From Leptospira ainlahdjerensis (GTDB taxonomy: Bacteria; Spirochaetota; Leptospiria; Leptospirales; Leptospiraceae): a stretch of 64,000 nt of DNA. The translations under genes and the position numbers were made by a program. This document shows, piece after piece, positions 46,751 through 62,559 of this stretch. The stretch is from contig NZ_JAFFPU010000024.1 of the NCBI RefSeq assembly GCF_016919175.1, positions 186,001 through 250,000 of the forward strand. Direction: 5' to 3'. The notes beneath the pieces are model-generated. The model did no database searches. It was given only the letters and a program-made list of their open reading frames with translations, and was not told the origin of the DNA. Position 1 is the first letter of the stretch. The number at the start of each line of letters is the position of its first letter.

Positions 46751-48658
46751 TTAAGAAGCTTCCGCCTCTTGTTTCTTTCTTCCTTTGATATGATAAAGAA
46801 GTAGATCGATATCGCTTGGATCCACGCCTGAAATCTGAGCCGCCTTTTCCAGAGTCATCGGTCGATGTGTTTTCAATTTCTGAATCGCTTCCTTCTTCAG
46901 GCCCGCGATCGACTCGTAACTCAAATCTTCGGGAATACTAAGATCCAAATATTTAGTCTTCCACTGAATCGTTTCAAGTTCTCTTTTGATATAGCCTTCA
47001 TACTTAATTTCCATCTCAAGAATACTCTTATCCAATTCCGACCATGACTGAACTTCCGGAATCATAAACTCGACGTCGGTGATTTTGATCTCAGGTCTTT
47101 TCAAAAACGAATCCAACTTCATACCGAACTTGTAGTTCGTGATTCCTTTTTCATCTAAAAGAGTTTGAAATTCTTCCGATGGTTTCAACGGAATCTGGTA
47201 GATCTTTTCTCGAACGGAATTTACCCGATCGTATTTTTCATTCATCCGATCATAGGAAGCTTGATCTACGAGCCCAAGTTCGTATCCGTATTTCATAAGC
47301 CGATGATCGGCATTGTCTTGTCTTAAAAGAAGTCTATGTTCCGCGCGGGAAGTAAACATTCTGTAGGGATCTTCCACTCCTTTATGAACAAGATCATCGA
47401 TCAAAACACCGATATAAGATTCACTTCTTTTAAATAAGTGGGGAGGTTGGTTCTTTAAAGAACTCAAGACGCTATAAGCCGCTACCAATCCTTGAGCCGC
47501 CGCCTCTTCATAACCGGTGGTTCCGTTGATCTGTCCGGCATGATAAAGTCCTTTTATCTTTTTAGTTTCTAAGGTCGGTTTCAATTCCATTGGATCAACA
47601 TAATCGTACTCGATTGCATAACCTGGTCTAAGAATCTCTGCGTTTTCCAATCCTTTTAAAGAACGCACGAGTTTCCATTGGACTTCTTCTGGAAGACTCG
47701 TCGAAACTCCGTTGAGATAAATCTCCGCAGTCTCGTATCCTTCCGGTTCCAAAAACACCTGATGCCTTTCCCGATCCGCAAATCTTACGATCTTATCTTC
47801 AATTGAAGGACAATAGCGCGGTCCCGTACTCTGAATCTGTCCCGAATACATGGGAGAAAGACTTAGGTTCTCATGAATAATCTTATGAGTCTCCGCATTC
47901 GTGTACGTGATATAACAAGGAATTTGTTTTCGCGTAATCGTATCCGTCGCAAAAGAAAAAGGGGAAGGAATTGGATCACCGTCTTGAATCGCAAGCACGC
48001 TTAAGTCGACGGAGTTTTTATGAATTCGCGGAGGGGTGCCGGTTTTCAATCTTCCTAATTTCAAATTGTACTTTGCGAGAGACTTTGATAAACCTTTAAC
48101 CGTCGGCTCGCACATTCTCCCGTTTTCATTTTGATAAGTTCCAATATGAACAAGCGATGATAAGAATGTACCAGTAGTTAAGATCAAGTGGTTTGTATAA
48201 ATTTCAAAACCGCGGCCGGTTTTGACTCCGATCACAGAATCATTTTCGATTAGCAATTCTTCGACTGTGTCTTGACGAATCGAAAGATTCTTCTCTGCCT
48301 CCAAAGTATGTTTCACTTTGAGCTGATATTCTTTCTTCTCGGCCTGCGCTCTCGGCGCCCAAACGCTCGGACCTTTCGAAGTGTTGAGCATTTTAAATTG
48401 AATTCCAGTATGATCGATCACCTTGCCCATAATTCCACCGAGCGCGTCGACTTCTCGAACCATGTGTCCTTTCGCGATTCCCCCGATCGCAGGATTACAA
48501 GACATCTGACCGATCGTATCTAAATTCATCGTGATCAGCAAAGTTCTTGCTCCACCTTTGGAAGCAATGTAAGCGGCTTCGGAACCTGCGTGACCTGCAC
48601 CGACTACGATACAATCAAAACGATTTGGAAAAACGGATGGGATCTTGGATTCAACCAT
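46751..48658 (-). CDS. mnmG: tRNA uridine 5-carboxymethylaminomethyl modification enzyme MnmG (GidA), 635 aa
   Basis: MnmG, with MnmE, adds cmnm5 to U34 of several tRNAs using FAD and NADH. The FAD motif [20 protein letters not shown] is at the start; the [20 protein letters not shown] signature, [11 protein letters not shown] with [20 protein letters not shown], and [17 protein letters not shown] are all MnmG blocks. Full length. It is transcribed away from ilvE and dnaA. mnmE is not in the window. Confidence 0.97.
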   Translation of the reverse strand: MVESKIPSVFPNRFDCIVVGAGHAGSEAAYIASKGGARTLLITMNLDTIGQMSCNPAIGGIAKGHMVREVDALGGIMGKVIDHTGIQFKMLNTSKGPSVWAPRAQAEKKEYQLKVKHTLEAEKNLSIRQDTVEELLIENDSVIGVKTGRGFEIYTNHLILTTGTFLSSLVHIGTYQNENGRMCEPTVKGLSKSLAKYNLKLGRLKTGTPPRIHKNSVDLSVLAIQDGDPIPSPFSFATDTITRKQIPCYITYTNAETHKIIHENLSLSPMYSGQIQSTGPRYCPSIEDKIVRFADRERHQVFLEPEGYETAEIYLNGVSTSLPEEVQWKLVRSLKGLENAEILRPGYAIEYDYVDPMELKPTLETKKIKGLYHAGQINGTTGYEEAAAQGLVAAYSVLSSLKNQPPHLFKRSESYIGVLIDDLVHKGVEDPYRMFTSRAEHRLLLRQDNADHRLMKYGYELGLVDQASYDRMNEKYDRVNSVREKIYQIPLKPSEEFQTLLDEKGITNYKFGMKLDSFLKRPEIKITDVEFMIPEVQSWSELDKSILEMEIKYEGYIKRELETIQWKTKYLDLSIPEDLSYESIAGLKKEAIQKLKTHRPMTLEKAAQISGVDPSDIDLLLYHIKGRKKQEAEAS

Positions 48659-48759
48659 TGAGATTCAACTTCCTGAAAGTAGATTATAAATTTAAGAATG
48701 AGACGTTTCGCAAGTAACGAGTGCTTTCATTGCAAGATGCAATCGACAAGAGACCTAAC

Positions 48760-48801
<42 letters not shown>

Positions 48802-48802
48802 T

Positions 48803-49726
48803 ATGGCAGTATCTATCAAGAAACTATCCTATTTTGAAGGAAAAATCCTTCCCGAATCCGAAGCAAAGATCAGCATCCAGACGCACGCCCTTCAATATGG
48901 AACCACCGTCTTCGGTGGATTGAGAGGTTATTACGATAAGGATACAGATAACGTCTACTTGTTTCGTATCTTAGACCATTTCCAAAGGCTGATCAATTCG
49001 ACAAAGATCATGCAGTTAAAGTTAGAAAAGACAAAAGAAGAATTGAGAGACATAACAATCGAATTGATTCGCCAGTGCGGATACAAAGAGAACATCTATC
49101 TTCGTCCTTTTGTTTACACGTCAGCTTTACAACTTTCACCTCGCTTTCATGACGTTCCAACTGAACTTGCGATCTACATTCTTCAGTTGAACGATTACTT
49201 AGATACGAAACGCGGTTTAAGAACGATGGTTTCGAGTTGGAGAAGATTCGACGACGCAGTGATCCCGACTCTTTCCAAAGTCTCCGGTGGTTACGTAAAC
49301 TCGGCGCTTGCAAAATCCGAAGCGGTTCAAAATGGATTCGATGAAGCGATCTTTTTGGATGCCCGAGGTTTTGTAAGCGAAGGATCCGCTGAGAATATTT
49401 TTCTTGTGCGAGATGGAAAGATTATAACACCCGGTGTGAATTCTTCTTTGTTAGAAGGAATTACAAGAAGAAGTGTTCTTCAAATCGCAAGGGACAACGG
49501 AATCGAAGTCGTTGAAAGAGATATTTCTCGAAGTGAACTCTATATCGCCGATGAAGTTTTCTTTTCCGGTACCGGCGTTCAGATTGCTTGGGTTTCGGAA
49601 ATCGATCACAGAAAAATCGGTACTGCGGAGATAGGACCGATCACGAAAAAAATTCAAAGTTTATTCTTCAATCTTGTGATCAACAAAGATGAAAAATACA
49701 GACATTGGCTGACCCCGGTTTATTAA
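48803..49726 (+). CDS. ilvE: Branched-chain amino acid aminotransferase (IlvE type), 307 aa
   Basis: A class IV PLP enzyme that interconverts branched-chain amino acids and their keto acids. IlvE motifs: IQTHALQYGTTVFGGLRGYY; RPFVYTSALQLS; LSKVSGGYVNSALAKSEAVQ with the PLP lysine in SKVSGG; GFDEAIFLDARGFVSEGSAE and NSSLLEGITRRSVLQIARD. I take ATG 48803 (MAVSIKKLSYFEG), matching family starts; ATG 48770 is possible but gives an unusual leader. holB follows after 5 nt. Confidence 0.92.
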   Translation: MAVSIKKLSYFEGKILPESEAKISIQTHALQYGTTVFGGLRGYYDKDTDNVYLFRILDHFQRLINSTKIMQLKLEKTKEELRDITIELIRQCGYKENIYLRPFVYTSALQLSPRFHDVPTELAIYILQLNDYLDTKRGLRTMVSSWRRFDDAVIPTLSKVSGGYVNSALAKSEAVQNGFDEAIFLDARGFVSEGSAENIFLVRDGKIITPGVNSSLLEGITRRSVLQIARDNGIEVVERDISRSELYIADEVFFSGTGVQIAWVSEIDHRKIGTAEIGPITKKIQSLFFNLVINKDEKYRHWLTPVY

Positions 49727-49731
49727 TATAA

Positions 49732-50670
49732 ATGAATTCACCTACATTTCATCTGGATGATATCTTAGGTCAAGAAACTGCTCTTACCTTTTTAAAAAGA
49801 TATTCATCCAGACCGGAGATGATTCCTCCTCTTTTAATTCTTCATGGACCCGACGGAACGGGAAAAGAATCTGCATCTGAAAGATTTATCAAACAGGTTC
49901 TTTGTTTTGAAGGAACCTCTTGTGGAACTTGCGCGTCCTGCAAGGCATTCATGCACAATTCCCATCCTGATTACATTCGTTTTCCGGAAGAAAGCGGCAA
50001 AATAATTCCCATAGGAAACGAAGAGAACCCTGAAGAGTTTACGATTCGATGGTTGATTCGTTCCAGGCTTAACTACAGACCTCATCTTTCTAAGTTCCGT
50101 TTTATCGTTTTTCCGGATGCGTCTTTGATCGGCAACGAAGCTGAGACTGCACTTCTAAAATCTTTGGAGGAAGCTCCTCCTTTCTCGCGATTTATTTTCA
50201 TCGTAAATAATTTGGACAAACTGAAGGAGACGATCGTTAGCAGAGCGATTTGTGTTCCATTTCATTATCTCAACCGCGAAGCGCTCCAAAAAATTCATTC
50301 TCGACTCAACTTTCCGATCCTTCCCTTTCAGGGAGGAAGTATGCTTTCTTTCGAATGTCCCAAGGAAGTGATGGATTTAGTTCAGGAAAAAATCAAAGAT
50401 AGGATTGAAACGCAGCTTGATTTATTAAAATTAGAATCTTGGATTCATTCTTACAAAGACGAACATCCCGAATGGAAAGAAAATTTTTCTTATAAAGAAT
50501 TCTTAGAATTAGTAAGTCTTCTTTTGATCTACGAATATACTCGAACCGACTACGAAAATCATCTTTCAAAAATAGAAGCTATCTTTCAGTTCAAGTCGGA
50601 GATTCACAAAAGAATTATCGGCTTAGAAAGTCTTGCCCTTTCCAGACTCTTTTTTCACCTTTCCGTCTAA
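49732..50670 (+). CDS. holB: DNA polymerase III delta' subunit, 312 aa
   Basis: The stator of the clamp loader, working with DnaX (encoded at 27.6 kb). ILHGPDGTGKESASERF is a P-loop in which the usual Thr/Ser after Lys is Glu, as expected for a non-hydrolysing delta'. The zinc cysteines are in CFEGTSCGTCASCKA. LLKSLEEAPPFSRFIFIVNN and KETIVSRAICVPFHYL are sensor and SRC-like motifs. Follows ilvE by 5 nt. Confidence 0.92.
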   Translation: MNSPTFHLDDILGQETALTFLKRYSSRPEMIPPLLILHGPDGTGKESASERFIKQVLCFEGTSCGTCASCKAFMHNSHPDYIRFPEESGKIIPIGNEENPEEFTIRWLIRSRLNYRPHLSKFRFIVFPDASLIGNEAETALLKSLEEAPPFSRFIFIVNNLDKLKETIVSRAICVPFHYLNREALQKIHSRLNFPILPFQGGSMLSFECPKEVMDLVQEKIKDRIETQLDLLKLESWIHSYKDEHPEWKENFSYKEFLELVSLLLIYEYTRTDYENHLSKIEAIFQFKSEIHKRIIGLESLALSRLFFHLSV

Positions 50671-50952
50671 AAATATTCCCTTTTACGAATATAGTTTCTT
50701 ATAATCTTTTAAAATAGACGTTAGACGAAACCGAGAATAGACTCGAAAATCGTTTAGAGACATAGTTAATTATTCAATGCATAAACTCTCCCTTTTTTCA
50801 GGAGAAATTTCCGATTCCGGAATTTTCATTTGAGTACAAGAGTTCTTTCAAAAATAGTGTATTCTCATTCATCGAGCTCCGGGACTCCGGAGGAAAAGTG
50901 AAAAATAGCCTTAATCGATCGATTTGGAGAAATCAATCCAAATCAAACTCGT
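50671..50952. other. dnaA upstream region
   Basis: No gene. It is AT-rich, with CTCCG...CGGAG near 50876-50891 as a short inverted repeat. I find no TGTNNATAA box on this side of dnaA, in contrast to the dnaA-dnaN gap. Confidence 0.55.
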
Positions 50953-50979
50953 AAAAATCTCTTGTGAGAGAGAATTTTT
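50953..50979 (+). promoter_or_regulatory. Hairpin in the dnaA leader
   Basis: AAAAATCTCT at 50953-50962 pairs with AGAGA (50967-50971) and, past a 3-nt bulge, with TTTTT (50975-50979), around a TGTG loop. Together with GTTTTTGTTT after it the shape is that of an attenuator or terminator, just before the dnaA ribosome binding site. Confidence 0.4.
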
Positions 50980-51003
50980 GTTTTTGTTTCCTTGGAGGAA
51001 GAG

Positions 51004-52624
<1,621 letters not shown>

Positions 52625-53746
52625 TTGAAAATTAAAATAAACACATCTGAATTCTTAAAAGCAATCCATGCCGTGGAAGGCGTTATCTCTGCAAGAGAGA
52701 TTAAATCTGTATTATCAAATCTTAAAATAGAAGCGGAGGGAAAAGAAGTATTTCTTTCTGCCACCGATCTTGAGATATCTATAAAAACATCGGTGCCGGC
52801 GGACGTGATTCAAGCGGGAAGTATTTCCTTACCTGCAAAACAACTTTCCAGTTTTTTTAAAACGATCAACTTTGAAGAGACGATTCTTTCTTTGGAAGAA
52901 TCCGACGGAGAATCATCGATCGCTTACATCACCGATGCTTCCGGAAAGAACGATTACAAATCTAAAATTTCGGGGATGGACGCAGAAGAAATTAAAACGA
53001 TTTCCAAAGTTAATTCTTCACAAGTTTCTTCTTTTCCAAGTACTTTGATCAACGATATGATTCGTAAGACTTCCTACGCCATCGCGCACGAAGATCAGAG
53101 ATTCATTTTCAACGGTCTTTATATGATTCCGAACGAAACAAAATTAATCTTTGTGGGAACCGATGGAAGAAGACTTTGTAAGATTGAAAGAACGCTTCCG
53201 GCACCTTTACAATTCAAAGAATCGATTATCGTTCCCGCGAAAGCAATCCGCGAAATTTCGAAGATGATCGCCACATCGGAAACCGGTAACATTGGTTTGA
53301 TCGATAGTCAGATTTATGCTTCCGCAAACAACATAGAACTCTTATGTAAATTGATTGAAGGAAATTTTCCGAACTACGAACAAGTCATTCCTAAGAGCAC
53401 AAAATTCTCCACTTCAATTTCGAAAGAAGAATTCCAAGTTTCTCTAAGACAAGTTATGACCGCCGCCGAAGAACCATCGAGACAGGTCAGACTTACGTTT
53501 ACAAAAAACAATCTGAACTTCTTTGCACAAACTCTCGGCGCATCAGAAGCAAGTATCAACAAATCGATTGAATACTCTGGAGACGAAGTTACCATTGCTT
53601 TCAAAGGAGAATATCTCATGGATATTTTCAGATCCATCGATGATACTGAAGTAAAGATAGAATTTTCGGATTCAAGTTCTCCGGTGATTTTTAAGGATCC
53701 ATCCGATCCGGAATTTATCTCAGTGATTATGCCGATGAAACTTTAA
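52625..53746 (+). CDS. dnaN: DNA polymerase III beta subunit (sliding clamp), 373 aa
   Basis: DnaN rings DNA and tethers the polymerase. Three repeated clamp folds are visible; motifs include [60 protein letters not shown] with DGRRLCKIE (clamp domain II), and the C-terminal [13 protein letters not shown] start at 52625 with AGGAGA 7 nt upstream. It overlaps the recF start by one base (TAATG). Confidence 0.97.
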   Translation: MKIKINTSEFLKAIHAVEGVISAREIKSVLSNLKIEAEGKEVFLSATDLEISIKTSVPADVIQAGSISLPAKQLSSFFKTINFEETILSLEESDGESSIAYITDASGKNDYKSKISGMDAEEIKTISKVNSSQVSSFPSTLINDMIRKTSYAIAHEDQRFIFNGLYMIPNETKLIFVGTDGRRLCKIERTLPAPLQFKESIIVPAKAIREISKMIATSETGNIGLIDSQIYASANNIELLCKLIEGNFPNYEQVIPKSTKFSTSISKEEFQVSLRQVMTAAEEPSRQVRLTFTKNNLNFFAQTLGASEASINKSIEYSGDEVTIAFKGEYLMDIFRSIDDTEVKIEFSDSSSPVIFKDPSDPEFISVIMPMKL

Positions 53747-54843
53747 TGTTCTTAAAACATCTTACACTTCAAAACTTTAGAAGTCACGAAGAACTGAGCC
53801 TGGACTTTCATTCCAGGCTTATTTTTTTTGTAGGCGATAACGGAGAAGGAAAAACAAATCTTCTCGAAGCGATTTGTATGTTGTCTTGGTTAAAAAGTTT
53901 CCGAGAGTCCGAAGACGGAAATTTAATTCGTTGGGGCTCCGAAAATTATTTTCTACGAGGTAGAATCCAAGAAAATCAAAAAGAAGCCATTTTAGAAATC
54001 GGATATACTACAAAACCAACTGTAAAAAGAAAATTAAAATTCAATCAGGAAGAAATCAAAAAGAGAACGGACCTGATCGGTAAATTTATCACGGTTCTTT
54101 TAACTCCTATAGATTTGAAAATTATAGAAGGTGGCCCTGCGGAAAGAAGAAAGTTTATGGACGCTTTTATTTCCTCTTTTGATCCGTTTTACTTGGATTC
54201 TTTATTGGAATACAATAAAATTCTAAAACACAGAAACGCTCTTTTAAAAACGGGAAATTCGGATTCTTCTCAACTTTCGATTTGGGAAAAGAAACTTGTG
54301 GAAAAAGGCGTAATTCTCCTAAATAAAAGAAAGGAAATCGTTTTAGAACTGAATTCATTCTACCGATCAAACCTGGAAAAGCTGAGCGGCGGAAAAGACG
54401 ATCTTACGTTGGTTTACAAACCGGATGTCGAAAACGAAAAGGAATTTTTGGATAAGCTGAACCGTAATCTCGGAAGAGATTTGAGACTCGGTTATACTTC
54501 CGCAGGAATTCATCGCGACGATCTTTTTATCGGAACCGATTCCAGAGATATTACGGAATTCGGCTCTCAAGGCCAAAAACGAAGTACGGTGATCGCTTTG
54601 AAAGCGGCAACTTTTAATTATTATAAGAATGTCCTGAACAAAAGTCCGGTCTTATTGATCGACGACGTGATCCGAGAATTGGACGTAAAGCGAAGGGAAT
54701 ATTTTGTCGACTTAGTCGTCAATGCCGGCCAAGCTTTTTTTACGACGACCGACTTGGAAGGAATTCAGGATTATGTCGGCAAACTCGAAGATCAAAAACA
54801 AATCTTCATTATCAAGGACGGAGAGGTTCTTTCCGTAGAATGA
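53746..54843 (+). CDS. recF: DNA replication and repair protein RecF, 365 aa
   Basis: RecF, an SMC-like ABC ATPase, works with RecR (encoded here) and RecO at DNA gaps. Residues 30-37 are the Walker A GDNGEGKT; the helix motif [18 protein letters not shown] begins the protein, then [20 protein letters not shown] and the signature [15 protein letters not shown], with Walker [14 protein letters not shown]. Full length. ATG overlaps dnaN by one base and its stop overlaps dciA by 4 nt. Confidence 0.97.
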   Translation: MFLKHLTLQNFRSHEELSLDFHSRLIFFVGDNGEGKTNLLEAICMLSWLKSFRESEDGNLIRWGSENYFLRGRIQENQKEAILEIGYTTKPTVKRKLKFNQEEIKKRTDLIGKFITVLLTPIDLKIIEGGPAERRKFMDAFISSFDPFYLDSLLEYNKILKHRNALLKTGNSDSSQLSIWEKKLVEKGVILLNKRKEIVLELNSFYRSNLEKLSGGKDDLTLVYKPDVENEKEFLDKLNRNLGRDLRLGYTSAGIHRDDLFIGTDSRDITEFGSQGQKRSTVIALKAATFNYYKNVLNKSPVLLIDDVIRELDVKRREYFVDLVVNAGQAFFTTTDLEGIQDYVGKLEDQKQIFIIKDGEVLSVE

Positions 54844-55304
54844 AAGACGACCTTATTTCATCCAAAAAGATTGAAACCGACGAATTTAAGTCGGTCCTCA
54901 ATCAGCTCGGTATTACGGAAGAAAGCCTTCAGGAAAAAATTTCTCTAAACACACTCCGAAATCGATGGAAAGAAATTGTAGGTCCAATCTTTGCTTCTCA
55001 TTCCGAAGTCAATTCAATCCAATTCGGGAAATTAAGAATCATAGTTTCCCATAATGCCTACAAACAAGAATTGCTTTTTCTTCAAAATCGAATTCTGAGA
55101 CAGGCTTCCCAATTTCTCGGAAAAGGTGTGGTTCGTTCTCTCGAAATTTCAATCGGTAAATTAGCGAATTCTCTCTCTTCCAAACAACCTGAAACAACAG
55201 AAAAAAAAGGCTTAGAAGGTAAAGAGGATTTAATCGCCATCCTTGAGAAAGAAACCGATCCGGAAGTTAAAAAACGTTACCTTGAGATTCTTCAATATCT
55301 TTGA
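54840..55304 (+). CDS. dciA: DciA-like helicase loader (DUF721), 154 aa
   Basis: DUF721 proteins (DciA) load or activate the replicative helicase in bacteria without DnaC or DnaI. The family pattern is visible: [20 protein letters not shown] with [15 protein letters not shown], then [20 protein letters not shown] and [21 protein letters not shown] Glu/Lys tail follows. ATGA overlap with recF places it in the dnaA-gyrA operon, as in many bacteria. Confidence 0.86.
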   Translation: MKDDLISSKKIETDEFKSVLNQLGITEESLQEKISLNTLRNRWKEIVGPIFASHSEVNSIQFGKLRIIVSHNAYKQELLFLQNRILRQASQFLGKGVVRSLEISIGKLANSLSSKQPETTEKKGLEGKEDLIAILEKETDPEVKKRYLEILQYL

Positions 55305-55357
55305 TTAATAAATGAATTTCCTTGCCTCCCTATGGTTTTCAGGAAAACTATTCCTGA

Positions 55358-57295
<1,938 letters not shown>

Positions 57296-57313
57296 TCCGA
57301 AGGGAATTCAGAA

Positions 57314-59818
<2,505 letters not shown>

Positions 59819-59822
59819 GAAA

Positions 59823-60779
59823 ATGATTCAGATCGGAAATGTTACGATCCCAGGGAGAATTTCTCTTTCTCCGATGGCGGGCATTTCCGATTCTCCCACT
59901 CGTAGAATTTGTAGAAAGTTCGGAGCCGCATTTTCTTATACTGAATTTGTAAATACGGATGAAATTATTCATAAGGCGCCGAAAGCCTTAAAGATGTTTC
60001 AATTTCATCCGGAAGAAAGACCGATCACATTTCAGATTTTTGGAAATCGACTCGAGGTGATCGCGGAAGCTGCGGAAATCATCCAAGAACTAAAACCAGA
60101 TATCATCGATCTCAATATGGGCTGCTCCACTCGGAAGGTTTCTCTTCGAGGCGCTGGCGCCGGTCTATTGCGAAAACCTGCACATTCAGGAAAAATTATA
60201 GAGGCAATCAAAAAAAGAGTCTCCGTACCAGTCACCGCTAAGATTAGAATCGGCTGGGATTCTGAAAGTCGTAATTATCTTGAGGTTGCAAAGATTCTGG
60301 AGAATTCAGGAATCGATGCGTTAACCGTCCATGGAAGAACCAAAGAGATGGCGTATACAGGACTCGCTGATTGGGATGCGATCGGAGAAGTAAAAACGAA
60401 AGTTAAAATTCCGGTTTTCGGCAATGGAGATATTAAAACTTTTCAGGAAGCGCAACGAAAAATTCAGGAATACAAAGTCGATGGAGTTCTCATCGGAAGA
60501 AACGCAATCGGAAACCCTTGGATTTTCTCTGAAATCAAAAAGGAAGAATTGTCCTGGGAAGAAATCAGAAAAGTGGTTTTAGAACATCTTCGATGGATGA
60601 TGGAAAGTTTTGGCGAAGAATTCGGTATTCTCCTTTTTAGAAAACATCTCGTGAAATATCTTTCTGGTTTAGAGTTCGATCCACTCTGGAAATCGGAGCT
60701 CTTAGAAATCAGGGAATATGCTCGTTTTGAGGAACTTTTGATTTCCCTTAGATCCGGCACTTCCTTAGTACTGCATTGA
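59823..60779 (+). CDS. tRNA-dihydrouridine synthase, 318 aa
   Basis: An FMN enzyme that reduces uridines in tRNA D-loops. SLSPMAGISDSPTRRICRKF begins the TIM barrel; IIDLNMGCSTRKVSLRGAGA holds the catalytic Cys (the following residue is Ser rather than the usual Pro); VTAKIRIGWDSES, LTVHGRTKEMAYTGLADWDA, and PVFGNGDIK with GVLIGRNAIGNPWIF follow, as in the DusB branch. It starts 4 nt after gyrA. The target uridine is not told by sequence. Confidence 0.92.
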   Translation: MIQIGNVTIPGRISLSPMAGISDSPTRRICRKFGAAFSYTEFVNTDEIIHKAPKALKMFQFHPEERPITFQIFGNRLEVIAEAAEIIQELKPDIIDLNMGCSTRKVSLRGAGAGLLRKPAHSGKIIEAIKKRVSVPVTAKIRIGWDSESRNYLEVAKILENSGIDALTVHGRTKEMAYTGLADWDAIGEVKTKVKIPVFGNGDIKTFQEAQRKIQEYKVDGVLIGRNAIGNPWIFSEIKKEELSWEEIRKVVLEHLRWMMESFGEEFGILLFRKHLVKYLSGLEFDPLWKSELLEIREYARFEELLISLRSGTSLVLH

Positions 60780-60968
60780 TGTAACATTCCATATTTGGAA
60801 AGTACGATTCTTTCATTGCCTCTCTTCCTAAACACCCCCAGTCAATAAGAATTCGATAATTCTCTTATATCTCTTCTTCCTTATAAAAAAAGTAATCTAA
60901 AACGGACTTTTACTCTTAGATGTTCTGAGGTAAACGTGAGTTTTAGAAGTGCATTCTAAGCGTTTTTC

Positions 60969-60997
60969 TTGACTATTTTAGATCCATCAGCGATAAC
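60969..60997 (+). promoter_or_regulatory. Promoter of the 61022 lipoprotein gene
   Basis: TTGACT (60969-60974) and GATAAC (60992-60997), 17 nt apart, resemble -35 and -10 hexamers. GGAG (61008-61011) lies before the ATG at 61022. The 189-nt gap after the dus gene makes a separate promoter likely. Confidence 0.5.
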
Positions 60998-61021
60998 TTC
61001 GCGAAACGGAGAAATTACTTT

Positions 61022-61765
61022 ATGAAACTTGTAAAAATATTCTTAGTTCTCTCTTTTGCTTTGTTAGTTTCTAACGCCTGCAAAAAGGAAGAAAAGAAAG
61101 ACGTTCCGCAAATACTCGGAACTAGATTTGCGAATTACGACCAATGGATTTATAAAACTCCTGGCACCGACAAAAAGGAAGATCAAGTCACTCTTGTCTA
61201 TGGAATGGAGGAAGTTACCGGACTGGAAACCGTCGAGGCTCAAATCCCGACGAAGGATAAAAAGGGTACGGTTTCCGCTACCTTTTTAAAAGTTAGAACC
61301 GTGGAAAACAAAGAAGGTTATGCCCCGGTAAAAAACTTTTCGGAAAACGTATATTTTGTTTTGAACGCGAGTGAGGATGCATTCGTGAAACCGACAATCA
61401 CCGCAAACACGAAAGGTAAATTGAAACGAGGAATGTATTGTTTAGAACAAGAAATCATCGGAGAATTCTCGAAAGTAACTTGTTACGATTCTATTCTCGA
61501 AGAAGAAAAGCTTACAAATTATTATGATGTGTGGATCAAGACAGCTTCTCCACATTTGAGTAAGGACGCGCTTTTGGGAGAAACAATTAAACTTTTAAAA
61601 AAGGCGAGTCAGGAATTAGCGAAGTACAATTCAGCAACGGAAGAAGAGAAATCGAAAATTCTTAGCTCGGCTACCGAAGCTCTGAAAAAAGCGGCTTCCA
61701 AACAGGATGAATTTTCTTCGGATATCAGCAATCTTGCGAGTAAGTTTAATATTTCCTTGGAGTAA
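61022..61765 (+). CDS. Hypothetical lipoprotein, 247 aa
   Basis: MKLVKIFLVLSFALLVSNAC is a signal peptide with a lipobox Cys at residue 20, followed by a short Lys/Glu linker. A strand-rich middle (residues 30-165: GMEEVTGLETVEAQIPTKDK, then AYPVKNFSENVYFVLNA-like) looks like an SH3-type or Ig-like fold and is followed by a long helical tail (ETIKLLKKASQELAKYNSAT, then KSKILSSATEALKKAASKQD). No family recognised. It is convergent with lipL21. Confidence 0.75.
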   Translation: MKLVKIFLVLSFALLVSNACKKEEKKDVPQILGTRFANYDQWIYKTPGTDKKEDQVTLVYGMEEVTGLETVEAQIPTKDKKGTVSATFLKVRTVENKEGYAPVKNFSENVYFVLNASEDAFVKPTITANTKGKLKRGMYCLEQEIIGEFSKVTCYDSILEEEKLTNYYDVWIKTASPHLSKDALLGETIKLLKKASQELAKYNSATEEEKSKILSSATEALKKAASKQDEFSSDISNLASKFNISLE

Positions 61766-61837
61766 TGAAAACCCGAGTTTAAACTAAGCCGGTAGACTCT
61801 GATTGAAAGATGTTTCTATCCGACCGAGTCTTGGGCA

Positions 61838-61868
61838 ATAAAAAAACCCCGCTTTTAAGGGCGGGGTT
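61838..61868 (-). terminator. lipL21 terminator
   Basis: AACCCCGC and GCGGGGTT form a perfect 8-bp stem around an 8-nt loop; read on the minus strand it is followed by TTTTTTATT. It lies 28 nt after the lipL21 stop. Confidence 0.9.
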
Positions 61869-61896
61869 CATCAAACGAATATTCTAAAAAATCAGA

Positions 61897-62483
<587 letters not shown>

Positions 62484-62489
62484 AGAAAA

Positions 62490-62517
62490 AATCTAATACT
62501 TCGCCGAGTTTATGCAA
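62490..62517 (-). promoter_or_regulatory. lipL21: lipL21 promoter
   Basis: On the minus strand TTGCAT (62512-62517) and TAGATT (62490-62495) are separated by 16 nt, a good sigma-70-type spacing. The start point would be about 25 nt before the ATG. Confidence 0.55.
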
Positions 62518-62559
62518 CACATTTTTTAATAGGTTGCTTTGAAAGATAGATTTCCCTAA